Shown here one piece after another: positions 42,838-51,784 of a stretch of DNA of 64,000 nt (its first letter is position 1; every line of letters starts with the position of its first letter). The notes below the pieces were generated by a model. It was not told where the DNA came from, did not search any database, and worked only from the letters and a program-made list of their open reading frames with translations. The translations under genes and the position numbers were made by a program. The DNA is from CAVOAK01 sp965217615. GTDB lineage: Bacteria > Pseudomonadota > Alphaproteobacteria > UBA8366 > CAVOAK01. The stretch is taken from NCBI GenBank assembly GCA_965217615.1, contig CBDCIT010000047.1:156943-220942 (forward strand), written 5' to 3'.

Positions 42838-44028
42838 ATGGCGAAGCAGAAGTTTGAGCGAACGAAGCCGCATTGCAACATCGGTACGATTGGTCATGTT
42901 GACCATGGCAAGACGACGCTGACGGCGGCGATCACGCGCGTGTTGTCGGCGTCTGGCGGTGCTGAGTTCACGGCCTACGACGACATCGACAAGGCACCGG
43001 AGGAGAAGGCGCGTGGGATCACGATCAATACGGCGCATGTCGAGTACGAGACCACGAACCGCCATTACGCACACGTGGACTGCCCCGGTCATGCGGATTA
43101 CATCAAGAACATGATCACGGGCGCGGCCCAGATGGACGGGGCGATCCTGGTTGTCTCGGCGGCCGACGGTCCGATGCCGCAGACGCGCGAGCATATTTTG
43201 CTGGCGCGCCAGGTTGGTGTTCCAGCGATTGTTGTCTATCTGAACAAGGTCGATCAGGTTGATGACGAGGAACTTTTGGAGCTTGTTGAGCTGGAGGTTC
43301 GGGAGCTTTTGTCGAGTTACGAGTTTCCCGGCGACGACATCCCGATCGTCAAGGGCTCGGCGCTTGCCGCCCTTGATGGCGTTGAGGGGGAGACGGCGGA
43401 GCCCTCGATTTTGGCGCTGATGGAGGCGGTTGACAGCTACATCCCGCAGCCGGATCGTGCGAAGGACTTGCCGTTTCTGATGCCGATCGAGGATGTGTTC
43501 TCGATCTCGGGCCGCGGCACGGTTGTGACGGGCCGGATTGAGCGCGGCGTGGTTAAGGTTGGCGACGAGATTGAGATTGTCGGCATCAAGGAGACCTCCA
43601 AGACGGTGTGCACGGGCGTTGAGATGTTCCGCAAGCTATTGGACTCAGGCGAGGCCGGCGACAATGTTGGCTGTCTGTTGCGGGGTGTTGGGCGCGAGGA
43701 TGTTGAGCGGGGTCAGGTGTTGTCGCAACCGGGCTCGATCACGCCGCACACGCGTTTCAAGTGCGAGTGCTACATCCTGACGAAGGACGAGGGTGGGCGG
43801 CACACGCCGTTTTTCTCGAACTATCGTCCGCAGTTTTATTTTCGCACGACGGACGTGACGGGGTCGGTGAAGTTGCCGGATGGGACGGAGATGGTGATGC
43901 CGGGGGACAACATCGCGATGGAGATCGAGTTGATCGCACCGATCGCGATGGACGAAGGGTTGCGCTTTGCCATCCGCGAGGGCGGCCGAACCGTCGGCGC
44001 CGGCGTCGTCACAAGCATCGTCGAATAA
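42838..44028 (+). CDS. tuf: Elongation factor Tu, copy 1
   Basis: A 396-residue GTPase that brings aminoacyl-tRNA to the ribosome. G1 is GHVDHGKTTLT, G2 RGITINTAHVEYE, G3 DCPGHADYI, G4 NKVDQVD (in place of the usual NKxD) and G5 SALAAL. Start ATG 42838 (MAKQKFERTKPH); the open frame upstream to 42769 is rejected. The DNA is identical to the copy at 59379 except for five silent changes that I can find, and identity stops within a few bases outside the coding region. Downstream tRNA-Trp and secE follow the standard order. Confidence 0.98.
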   Translation: MAKQKFERTKPHCNIGTIGHVDHGKTTLTAAITRVLSASGGAEFTAYDDIDKAPEEKARGITINTAHVEYETTNRHYAHVDCPGHADYIKNMITGAAQMDGAILVVSAADGPMPQTREHILLARQVGVPAIVVYLNKVDQVDDEELLELVELEVRELLSSYEFPGDDIPIVKGSALAALDGVEGETAEPSILALMEAVDSYIPQPDRAKDLPFLMPIEDVFSISGRGTVVTGRIERGVVKVGDEIEIVGIKETSKTVCTGVEMFRKLLDSGEAGDNVGCLLRGVGREDVERGQVLSQPGSITPHTRFKCECYILTKDEGGRHTPFFSNYRPQFYFRTTDVTGSVKLPDGTEMVMPGDNIAMEIELIAPIAMDEGLRFAIREGGRTVGAGVVTSIVE

Positions 44029-44085
44029 GACAGGTAACGGAACTTGGCAAAGCGAGAGCGAGCATCACAAACCACACCTGCGTTT

Positions 44086-44161
44086 AGGAGTGTAGCTCAA
44101 CTGGTAGAGCACCGGTCTCCAAAACCGGGGGCTGGGGGTTCGAGTCCCTCCACTCCTGCCA
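44086..44161 (+). tRNA. tRNA-Trp (anticodon CCA)
   Basis: 76 nt with CCA. Acceptor AGGAGTG/CACTCCT, D-arm GCTCAACTGGTAGAGC, anticodon loop TCTCCAAAA region giving CCA, T-arm GGGGGTTCGAGTCCCTC. Located between tuf and secE, as in many alphaproteobacteria. Confidence 0.97.
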
Positions 44162-44206
44162 GCGCTGTTGAGGCAAGTACCGTCGAGGAGCGTCGTTCTG
44201 ACAACC

Positions 44207-44404
44207 ATGGCTAAAGTCAAACCCGCACAGTTCGTGCGCCAAGTGCGCCTGGAAGTGAGCAAGGTAACTTGGCCGAGCCGCAGAGAAACTGGAATTACGA
44301 CGGTGATGGTCTTCGCGATGATGTTTCTGGCGGCGATCTTTTTCCTGCTGGTCGATCAGGTCTTCTCCTGGGGCGTGAAGCTTATTCTCGGGGGTGGCGG
44401 CTGA
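44207..44404 (+). CDS. secE: Preprotein translocase subunit SecE
   Basis: A 65-residue single-span SecE that clamps SecY in the translocon. KPAQFVRQVRLEVSKVTWPS with RRET is the conserved amphipathic helix (KVTWPSRxET), followed by one membrane helix, TVMVFAMMFLAAIFFLLVD. Start ATG 44207. nusG begins 2 nt after the stop. Confidence 0.96.
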   Translation: MAKVKPAQFVRQVRLEVSKVTWPSRRETGITTVMVFAMMFLAAIFFLLVDQVFSWGVKLILGGGG

Positions 44405-44406
44405 TC

Positions 44407-44937
44407 ATGGCCATGCGGTGGTATGTCGTGCACGTCTATTCGGGCTTCGAGAAGAAGGTAGTGCAGTCCATTCAAGAGCAAGTGATGATTCAAGGAATGA
44501 GCGACTTGATCGAGGAAGTGCTCGTGCCTATCGAGGAAGTCGTTGAGATGCGCCGCGGCAGCAAGGTCAGCGCCGAGCGCAAGTTTTTTCCGGGCTATGT
44601 GTTGTGCAAGATGGAAATGACGGACGAAAGCTGGCATTTGGTGAAAAACACGCCGAAGGTCACCGGATTCCTCGGAACGCGGGACCGTCCGACACCAATT
44701 ACCGACGCCGAAGCCGACAGAATTCTACACCAGGTCAAGGAGGGTGTGGAGCGGCCGAAGCCGTCGATTACGTTTGAGGTCGGAGAGCAGGTACGGGTCT
44801 GCGACGGTCCGTTCACATCCTTCAACGGCATGGTTGAGGAAGTTGACGAGGAAAAGGCGCGGCTCAAAGTTTCTGTGTCCATTTTCGGTCGCGCTACGCC
44901 GGTCGATCTCGAATACGCACAGGTAGAGAAAGCATAG
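44407..44937 (+). CDS. nusG: Transcription termination/antitermination protein NusG
   Basis: A 176-residue factor binding RNA polymerase and Rho or ribosomal S10. The NGN domain has RWYVVHVYSGFEKKVVQSI, KFFPGYVLCKMEMTDESWH and TGFLGTRDRPTPI; the KOW domain has FEVGEQVRVCDGPFTSFNG and KVSVSIFGRATPVDLEY. Start is ATG 44407 (MAMRWYVV) or ATG 44413. Cotranscribed with secE. Confidence 0.97.
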   Translation: MAMRWYVVHVYSGFEKKVVQSIQEQVMIQGMSDLIEEVLVPIEEVVEMRRGSKVSAERKFFPGYVLCKMEMTDESWHLVKNTPKVTGFLGTRDRPTPITDAEADRILHQVKEGVERPKPSITFEVGEQVRVCDGPFTSFNGMVEEVDEEKARLKVSVSIFGRATPVDLEYAQVEKA

Positions 44938-45012
44938 GTATGCGCGCATCGTCGGCAGTCGTATCGCTGCCCGTGGCGAGAATGTACAGTTGGAAGGGCG
45001 AGAAACGAGGCC

Positions 45013-45441
45013 ATGGCTAAGAAGATCGACGGTAACATAAAGCTGGAGATTCCGGCGGGGCAGGCCAATCCCTCGCCGCCGGTCGGTCCGGCTTTGGGTC
45101 AGCGGGGCCTCAATATTATGGAGTTCTGTAAAGCCTTCAACGCGGCAACGCAGAACTCAGAGCAGGGAGTTCCGATCCCGGTAATCGTTACTGCCTATCA
45201 GGATCGAACCTTCTCGTTCATCATGAAAACGCCGCCTGCAAGCTACTTTCTTCGCAAGGCCGCCGACCTTGAGAAGGGTGCGGAGATGGCGGGACGTGAG
45301 ATGGTGGGTCAGGTCACGCGTGCCCAGCTCCGAGAGATAGCCGAGGCGAAAATGGTCGATCTCAACGCTCATTCTTTGGATGCGGCAATTCGCATGATTG
45401 CCGGTTCGGCGCGATCGATGGGTCTAGAGGTAGTGGGGTAA
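45013..45441 (+). CDS. rplK: 50S ribosomal protein L11
   Basis: 142 residues, normal length. GQANPSPPVGPALGQRGLNI is the N-terminal thiostrepton/RF-binding region and TPPASYFLRKAADLEKGA the linker before the rRNA-binding domain (GSARSMGLEVVG at the end). ATG is behind GGGCGAGAAACGAGG. First gene of the rplKA unit; rplA starts 4 nt later. Confidence 0.98.
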   Translation: MAKKIDGNIKLEIPAGQANPSPPVGPALGQRGLNIMEFCKAFNAATQNSEQGVPIPVIVTAYQDRTFSFIMKTPPASYFLRKAADLEKGAEMAGREMVGQVTRAQLREIAEAKMVDLNAHSLDAAIRMIAGSARSMGLEVVG

Positions 45442-45445
45442 CGCC

Positions 45446-46147
45446 ATGGCGAAGCACGGCAAGCGACTGGACGGCGCGTACGACGGCGTGGACAGGGACG
45501 CATTCCTGCCTGTCGACGAGGCGGTCCAGATGCTGAAGGAACGGGCAACGGCGAAATTTGACGAAACCGTTGAAATCGCCATGAATTTGGATATCGATCC
45601 CCGTCATGCCGATCAGCAGGTGCGCGGCGTGGTGCAACTGCCAAACGGTACGGGAAAGGCGGTTCGGGTTGCGGTTTTCGCGCGTGGCGACAAGGCGGAG
45701 GAGGCGAAGAAGGCTGGCGCGGACGTTGTCGGCGCCGAAGATTTGGCGGAGGCTATCGAAGGTGGCCAGATCGATTTCGAGCGCTGTATCGCGACTCCAG
45801 ATTTGATGGCGGTAGTCGGCAAGCTCGGTAAAGTCCTTGGGCCGCGTGGTCTGATGCCGAATCCGAAGCTGGGGACTGTCACGCCAAACGTCGCCGAAGC
45901 AGTCGGTGCAGCAAAGGGTGGCGAGGTCACGTTTCGGGCCGAGAAAGCAGGGGTCGTTCACGCTGGAATTGGCAAAGCGAGTTTTTCTGACGAGGCGCTG
46001 GTCGGCAATGTCCGCGCCTTTGTCGATGCCATCAATAAGGCAAAACCAAGTGGCGCCAAGGGCGGATACATAAAGAAAGTATCGATTAGCTCGACGATGG
46101 GCGTCGGAATGAAGCTTGATATTGGTAGCGTAGTTGGCGCTGCCTAG
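45446..46147 (+). CDS. rplA: 50S ribosomal protein L1
   Basis: 233 residues, the usual size. KHGKRLDGAYDGVDRDAF, DPRHADQQVRGVVQLPNGTG, LGPRGLMPNPKLGTVTP and VGNVRAFVDAINKAKPSGAK are classic. L1 represses its own rplKA mRNA in other bacteria; no clear L1-site mimic was identified here. Confidence 0.98.
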   Translation: MAKHGKRLDGAYDGVDRDAFLPVDEAVQMLKERATAKFDETVEIAMNLDIDPRHADQQVRGVVQLPNGTGKAVRVAVFARGDKAEEAKKAGADVVGAEDLAEAIEGGQIDFERCIATPDLMAVVGKLGKVLGPRGLMPNPKLGTVTPNVAEAVGAAKGGEVTFRAEKAGVVHAGIGKASFSDEALVGNVRAFVDAINKAKPSGAKGGYIKKVSISSTMGVGMKLDIGSVVGAA

Positions 46148-46441
46148 GACAATGCCGCTGCCCCAGAAGGGCCCGGCGGCGCAAGGTTTGAGAGTTTCTT
46201 GAGGGCGCGTATGTCCTCGGTGTCCTGTCCGAGATTGCGGGTGCCGCCTAGGAAAAATCCTTGGAGGCGTAATCGGGAAACCGGCCAGCATTAGACGGGG
46301 GTTTGAAGTTTACGTGGACGGTCGTCCAAGTGGGCTTGGGCCTCAGGGCAGGTTAAGCGGGTGCCGAGAATATCGATGTCGGCGCCTTTGGACGAACCGG
46401 GCGGCTAACGGTCAGTCGGCCCCAAGCATCGGAGACGATCG
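46148..46441 (+). promoter_or_regulatory. Long structured leader upstream of rplJ
   Basis: 294 nt without a gene. It begins with a nested hairpin (GCCGC 46154-46158 with GCGGC 46176-46180, inner GCCC/GGGC) straight after rplA, and ends with a stem GGTGCCGA (46360-46367) with TCGGCGCC (46379-46386) about 55 nt before the rplJ start. In proteobacteria this interval holds the L10(L7/L12) autoregulation site; I infer the same here from position and structure. I see no clear promoter. Confidence 0.6.
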
Positions 46442-46960
46442 GTGAACCGATCACAAAAGGAAGCTCAGGTCGCTGAATTGCGTCAAACATTCGACGCCCA
46501 CCATCTGATGGTCATTACCCATCAGTCGGGCCTTTCCGTCGCGGAGGCATCGGCCTTGCGGCGACAAATGCGTGACGCTGGCGCAACCTATCGGGTCACA
46601 AAGAATCGACTCGTAAAGATCGCCCTCAAGGGATCGAAATTCGAGCAGCTGTCAGAACAATTTAGCGGACCGACGGCGATCGCCGTTTCCGAGGATCCGG
46701 TAGCCGCGGCCAAGGTGGTTGCCGACTTCGCGAAAGCTAACAGCAAACTGGTGATCGTCGCAGGGGCGTTGGATGAAAGGCCGCTTGACGCGGCTGAAGT
46801 TGCGGCGCTTGCAAGACTTCCGTCGCTCGACGATTTGCGCAGCAAGCTCATCGGCCTAGTGCAGGCCCCAGCGGGCAAGATCGCCGGTGTACTTAAAGCA
46901 CCTTCCGGCCAGCTTGCTCGTTTAATGGGCGCCTACAGCAGCAAGGAACAAACTGAATAG
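46442..46960 (+). CDS. rplJ: 50S ribosomal protein L10
   Basis: 172 residues, base of the L7/L12 stalk. AELRQTFDAHHLMVITHQSG and MRDAGATYRVTKNRLVKIA are the rRNA-binding N-terminal domain; the C-terminal helix APSGQLARLMGAYSSKEQ binds L7/L12 dimers. GTG start at 46442. Length normal. Confidence 0.97.
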   Translation: MNRSQKEAQVAELRQTFDAHHLMVITHQSGLSVAEASALRRQMRDAGATYRVTKNRLVKIALKGSKFEQLSEQFSGPTAIAVSEDPVAAAKVVADFAKANSKLVIVAGALDERPLDAAEVAALARLPSLDDLRSKLIGLVQAPAGKIAGVLKAPSGQLARLMGAYSSKEQTE

Positions 46961-47005
46961 TCAACCACATCCACAACAGGCATATCGGCCAGGAGTAAGA
47001 CAGAC

Positions 47006-47386
47006 ATGGCTAATCTCGAAAGTATTGTAGACGACCTCTCAAAGCTCACCGTCATTGAGGCGGCCGAGCTTGCGACCTTGCTTGAGGAAAAATGGGGTGT
47101 TTCGGCAGCGGCGCCGGTGGCGGTTGCGGCTGTGGCCGGAGCAGCCGACGGTGGCGCGCAGGTCGCAGAGGAAAAGGACTCGTTTGACGTTATCCTTGCC
47201 GCCTTTGGTGAAAAGAAAATCAATGTTATCAAGGAGGTGCGTGTGATCACCTCGCTTGGTCTCAAAGAAGCCAAGGATCTGGTCGAAGGTGCGCCGAAGC
47301 CGGTAAAGGAGGGCGCAACCAAGGAAGAGGCCGAAGCGATCAAGAAGCAGCTTGAGGAAGTTGGCGCAACTGTCGAACTTCAGTAA
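47006..47386 (+). CDS. rplL: 50S ribosomal protein L7/L12
   Basis: 126 residues. N-terminal dimerisation helices (ESIVDDLSKLTVIEAAELA), an alanine-rich hinge (APVAVAAVAGAADGG), and the factor-binding C-terminal domain with KINVIKEVRVITSLGLKEAK and LVEGAPKPVKEG. ATG 47006. Followed by 175 nt before rpoB in which I see neither a gene nor a clear hairpin. Confidence 0.97.
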   Translation: MANLESIVDDLSKLTVIEAAELATLLEEKWGVSAAAPVAVAAVAGAADGGAQVAEEKDSFDVILAAFGEKKINVIKEVRVITSLGLKEAKDLVEGAPKPVKEGATKEEAEAIKKQLEEVGATVELQ

Positions 47387-47561
47387 GCGCGCCTTGATCG
47401 TGTCATCAAATTCGTACCCTGCGTGCATCGTGCCGGCGATACGCGCGCTCGAATGCATGCCCAGAGATTGGGCGAAGCCCACAGTTGGCCATCAAAGCTG
47501 TGACCGCAATCGTTATGGCGACCATAGCCACTTGCGGGAAACTGTCTAGCGAGGATTGAGC

Positions 47562-50500
47562 ATGGCGAAATCATTCACGGGTCGCAGACGCATCCGCCGC
47601 GATTTTGGTCGGATCTCCGAAATTGCGCCGATGCCGAATCTGATCGAGGTTCAGCGAACCTCCTATGATCACTTCCTGCAGATACACAAACCTGCCGCTG
47701 AGCGCGAGTTGGTTGGCCTGCAGGAGGTGTTCGAATCAGTTTTCCCGATCCGTGATTTCTCGGAGCACGCACAGCTCGAGTTTGTCCGCTACGAGCTGGA
47801 AGACCCAAAGTACGACGTTGAGGAGTGTCAGCAGCGCGGCATCACCTACGGAGCGCCGTTGAAAGTGACATTGCGGCTGGTCGTCTGGGATGTCGACGAA
47901 GATACGGCGGCGCGTTCGATACGCGATATCAAGGAGCAGGACGTCTACATGGGCGACATGCCGTTGATGACGCCGAACGGTACGTTCATCATCAATGGCA
48001 CCGAACGGGTGATTGTGAGTCAGATGCACCGATCGCCCGGCGTGTTCTTCGACCATGACAAGGGTAAGACTCACTCGTCCGGCAAGTTTCTGTTCACCGC
48101 CCGAGTGATTCCCTATCGAGGATCCTGGCTCGATTTCGAGTTCGATGCGAAGGATCTTCTGCACGTTCGGATCGACCGCCGTCGTAAGCTGCCGGCGACG
48201 ACTTTGCTACTCGCGTTGGACAGCGCCGAGACGGAGGCGCTCAGGGCAGAACACAAGGCCAATGGGACAACACTTGAGCCACATTTGGCGCAGGGTATGT
48301 CGAAGGAGGAAATCCTCGCCCTATTTTACGATACGATCGGCTACGTGACGGGCAAGGATGGTTGGAAGACGTCGTTTGATTCTGAGCGGATGCGCGGTGT
48401 CAAACTTACATCCGATTTGATTGACGCCAAGTCCCGGAAAGTCGTCGCAGAAGCGGGCGCCAAGCTCACGCCGCGCCTAATCAAGAAGATCGAGGCGTCG
48501 AAGCTGAAAGACGTCCTGGTGTCGACCGATGAATTGATCGGACAGTATATCGGCCAGGACATCGTCAATGGTGAGACCGGTGAGATCTATGCCGAGGCTG
48601 GATACGAGATTGACGAGGAGCTTCTTGAAAGCCTCTCGGAGGCGCGCATAAAGGAATTTAGGACGCTTGCCATCGACCACATCACGGTTGGTCCCTACAT
48701 GCGCAGCACGCTTGCAGCGGACAAGAACTCCACGCGCGAGGACGCGCTGGTCGATATATATCGCGTGATGCGCCCCGGCGAACCGCCGACGCTTGAAACC
48801 GCGGAGACGTTGTTCAACAGCCTGTTCTTTGACGGCGAACGCTACGATCTGTCTGCGGTCGGCCGGGTAAAGATGAACTCGCGCCTGCAGCTCGAGACGG
48901 ACGATCAGGTTCGCACGCTTCGCAAAGACGACATCCTGGCGATTCTCAAGGTGCTGGTGGGTCTCAAGGACGGCCGAGGCGACGTCGACGATATCGACCA
49001 TCTGGGCAATCGGCGCGTTCGTTCGGTCGGCGAGTTGATGGAAAATCAGTATCGCATTGGACTACTGCGAATGGAGCGTGCCATTCGCGAACGTATGAGC
49101 ACGGTCGAGATCGACAGCGTAATGCCGCACGATTTGATCAATGCGAAACCGGCGGCTGCAGCGGTCCGCGAATTCTTTGGTTCTTCGCAGTTGTCGCAGT
49201 TTATGGATCAAACAAACCCGCTGAGTGAGATTACGCACAAACGGCGGCTTTCGGCGCTCGGCCCAGGCGGGCTGACCCGTGAACGCGCGGGATTTGAGGT
49301 GCGCGATGTCCACCCGACTCACTACGGCAGAATCTGTCCGATCGAAACGCCGGAAGGCCCCAATATCGGATTGATCAACAGCTTGGCGACTTACGCACTT
49401 GTTAACCAATACGGTTTCATCGAGAGCCCGTACCGCACCGTATCGAAGGGGCGCGTTAGCAAAGAAGTAATATACATGTCGGCGATGGACGAGGGCCGCT
49501 ACACGATCGCCCAGGCTAACGCCGTTATCGATGACAAGGGCCGTTTCGAAGAAGATCTGTTGAGCGCGCGCAGTGGCGGCGAATACATCATGGCCCGCCC
49601 AGAAGATATTGAGCTCATTGATGTCTCCCCAAAACAGATCGTGTCCGTAGCGGCGGCGTTGATTCCCTTCTTGGAGAACGATGACGCAAACCGGGCTCTG
49701 ATGGGCTCGAACATGCAGCGGCAGGCCGTTCCGCTCATTCAGTCGGAGGCGCCGATCGTCGGCACCGGCATGGAAGAGAGGGTTGCACGGGATTCCGGCG
49801 TCGCAATTGTCGCGGAGCGTTCGGGCGTGATTGACCAGGTTGATGCCACACGCATCGTCGTCCGCGCGACCGAGGAAACCTCTTCCTCGGCGTCTGGTGT
49901 CGATATTTACAACCTGCTGAAGTTTCAGCGTTCGAACCAAAATACCTGTATCACTCAGCGTCCGTTGGTCGCCGTTGGCGACGAAGTCCAGGCGGGTGAC
50001 ATCATTGCCGATGGTCCCTCAACGCACCTTGGCGAACTGGCTTTGGGGCGCAACGTACTTGTCGCCTTCATGCCTTGGCACGGTTACAACTTCGAGGACT
50101 CGATTCTGATTTCCGAACGCGTCGTCAAGGATGACACGTTCACATCGATCCATATCGAAGAGTTCGAAGTGATGGCCCGCGATACCAAACTGGGCCAGGA
50201 GGAGATCACCCGCGATATTCCCAACGTCGGTGAGGAGTCGCTCCGTAATCTGGACGAGGCGGGGATCGTCTACATAGGCGCTGAGGTGAAGGCCAGCGAC
50301 ATATTGGTCGGCAAGGTTACGCCGAAGGGCGAGTCACCGATGACGCCAGAAGAAAAACTTCTGCGCGCGATATTTGGCGAAAAGGCGTCGGACGTACGCG
50401 ATACCTCACTCAAGGTGCCGCCCGGCGTCAATGGAACCGTCGTGGAAGTGCGCGTGTTCTCTCGGCGCGGCGTAGACAAGGACGAGCGTGCGCTGGCGAA

Positions 50501-51731
50501 CGAACGAGCGGAAATCGAGCGGCTGGCCAAGGACCGTGACGACGAGCGCTCCATCCTTGAGCGGTCGCTGTACGCACGTCTCAAGGAATTGCTGTTGCGC
50601 CAGACGGTCGTAAGCGGTCCGAAGGGCATGAAGGCGGGCGGCAAAATCAACGAGGCACTGCTTGCCGACTTCACGCCAGGTCAGTGGCGCCAGATCGTCG
50701 TCAAGCAGAGTAAGGTCAACGACGATTTGGAAGCGCTCAACAAGCAGTTTGACGATTCGATCCAACAGGTCCAGCGGCGCTTCGAAGACAAAGTCGAGAA
50801 GTTGCAGCGTGGCGACGAATTGCTGCCCGGCGTTATGAAGATGGTCAAGGTGTTTGTCGCCGTGAAGCGCAAGCTGCAACCCGGCGACAAGATGGCTGGG
50901 CGGCACGGCAACAAGGGAGTCATTTCCAAGATCGTTCCGATCGAAGACATGCCCTGTCTCGATGATGGCACGCCTGTCGATATCGTCCTCAACCCATTAG
51001 GCGTTCCAAGCCGAATGAATGTCGGCCAGATCTTGGAAACACACCTCGGCTGGGCCTGCCATGGCCTCGGACGCCAAATAGGCGAGACGATCGACAAACT
51101 CAGCAACGGCGCAGACGTGCCGAAGCTTCGGAAACTGATCGAGGCAGCCTACGGAAAGGAAACTTACCGCAAGGATATCAAACACTTCGACGATGACGAA
51201 ATCGACTCGCTGGCGGCTAGTGTGCGTTCGGGTATCCCCGTGGCGAGTCCTGTGTTCGATGGTGCACGGCAGGAAGACATTGTCGCCATGCTCGAGCAGG
51301 CGGGACTCTTCGAGACTGGCCAGGAAACCCTGCTCGACGGACGAACCGGCGAGTTCTTCGATCGCAAGGTTACAGTCGGCTACATATACATGCTGAAACT
51401 GCATCATCTCGTCGACGACAAGATTCACGCGCGTTCAATTGGCCCCTATAGCCTGGTCACGCAGCAGCCGCTGGGTGGTAAGGCGCAGTTCGGTGGCCAG
51501 AGGTTCGGCGAAATGGAGGTTTGGGCGCTTGAAGCTTACGGCGCCTCTTACACGTTGCAGGAAATGCTAACCGTTAAGTCGGACGACGTTTCCGGGCGCA
51601 CAAAGGTTTACGAATCCATTGTGCGTGGCGATGATAATTTCGAAGCAGGTATTCCGGAATCTTTCAACGTTTTGGTCAAGGAGTTGCGTTCGCTTGGCCT
51701 CAATGTTGAGCTGATTCAGGAAGGATATTGA
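47562..51731 (+). CDS. rpoB: RNA polymerase beta subunit
   Basis: 1389 residues. Start ATG 47562, 6 nt after GAGGA; TTG 47556 is in frame but less likely. Key regions: SSQLSQFMDQTNPLSEITHK with RRLSALGPGGL (the rifampicin-binding region, with wild-type-like H and S residues), THYGRICPIETPEGPNIGLI, KMAGRHGNKGVISKI at about residue 1110, and GGKAQFGGQRFGEMEVWALE near the end. Cotranscribed with rpoC, which starts 53 nt later. Confidence 0.99.
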   Translation: MAKSFTGRRRIRRDFGRISEIAPMPNLIEVQRTSYDHFLQIHKPAAERELVGLQEVFESVFPIRDFSEHAQLEFVRYELEDPKYDVEECQQRGITYGAPLKVTLRLVVWDVDEDTAARSIRDIKEQDVYMGDMPLMTPNGTFIINGTERVIVSQMHRSPGVFFDHDKGKTHSSGKFLFTARVIPYRGSWLDFEFDAKDLLHVRIDRRRKLPATTLLLALDSAETEALRAEHKANGTTLEPHLAQGMSKEEILALFYDTIGYVTGKDGWKTSFDSERMRGVKLTSDLIDAKSRKVVAEAGAKLTPRLIKKIEASKLKDVLVSTDELIGQYIGQDIVNGETGEIYAEAGYEIDEELLESLSEARIKEFRTLAIDHITVGPYMRSTLAADKNSTREDALVDIYRVMRPGEPPTLETAETLFNSLFFDGERYDLSAVGRVKMNSRLQLETDDQVRTLRKDDILAILKVLVGLKDGRGDVDDIDHLGNRRVRSVGELMENQYRIGLLRMERAIRERMSTVEIDSVMPHDLINAKPAAAAVREFFGSSQLSQFMDQTNPLSEITHKRRLSALGPGGLTRERAGFEVRDVHPTHYGRICPIETPEGPNIGLINSLATYALVNQYGFIESPYRTVSKGRVSKEVIYMSAMDEGRYTIAQANAVIDDKGRFEEDLLSARSGGEYIMARPEDIELIDVSPKQIVSVAAALIPFLENDDANRALMGSNMQRQAVPLIQSEAPIVGTGMEERVARDSGVAIVAERSGVIDQVDATRIVVRATEETSSSASGVDIYNLLKFQRSNQNTCITQRPLVAVGDEVQAGDIIADGPSTHLGELALGRNVLVAFMPWHGYNFEDSILISERVVKDDTFTSIHIEEFEVMARDTKLGQEEITRDIPNVGEESLRNLDEAGIVYIGAEVKASDILVGKVTPKGESPMTPEEKLLRAIFGEKASDVRDTSLKVPPGVNGTVVEVRVFSRRGVDKDERALANERAEIERLAKDRDDERSILERSLYARLKELLLRQTVVSGPKGMKAGGKINEALLADFTPGQWRQIVVKQSKVNDDLEALNKQFDDSIQQVQRRFEDKVEKLQRGDELLPGVMKMVKVFVAVKRKLQPGDKMAGRHGNKGVISKIVPIEDMPCLDDGTPVDIVLNPLGVPSRMNVGQILETHLGWACHGLGRQIGETIDKLSNGADVPKLRKLIEAAYGKETYRKDIKHFDDDEIDSLAASVRSGIPVASPVFDGARQEDIVAMLEQAGLFETGQETLLDGRTGEFFDRKVTVGYIYMLKLHHLVDDKIHARSIGPYSLVTQQPLGGKAQFGGQRFGEMEVWALEAYGASYTLQEMLTVKSDDVSGRTKVYESIVRGDDNFEAGIPESFNVLVKELRSLGLNVELIQEGY

Positions 51732-51784
51732 TAGGGCCGGCGGGATATCGGCCTTCGCAAAATAGTGACGCAAGGAGCTTTTAA

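Noticed and set aside
49062..49940. 292-codon antisense frame inside rpoB, and similar long antisense frames in rpoC, ubiA and ctaD
   Set aside because: All lie fully within strongly conserved genes and show no family features or ribosome sites.
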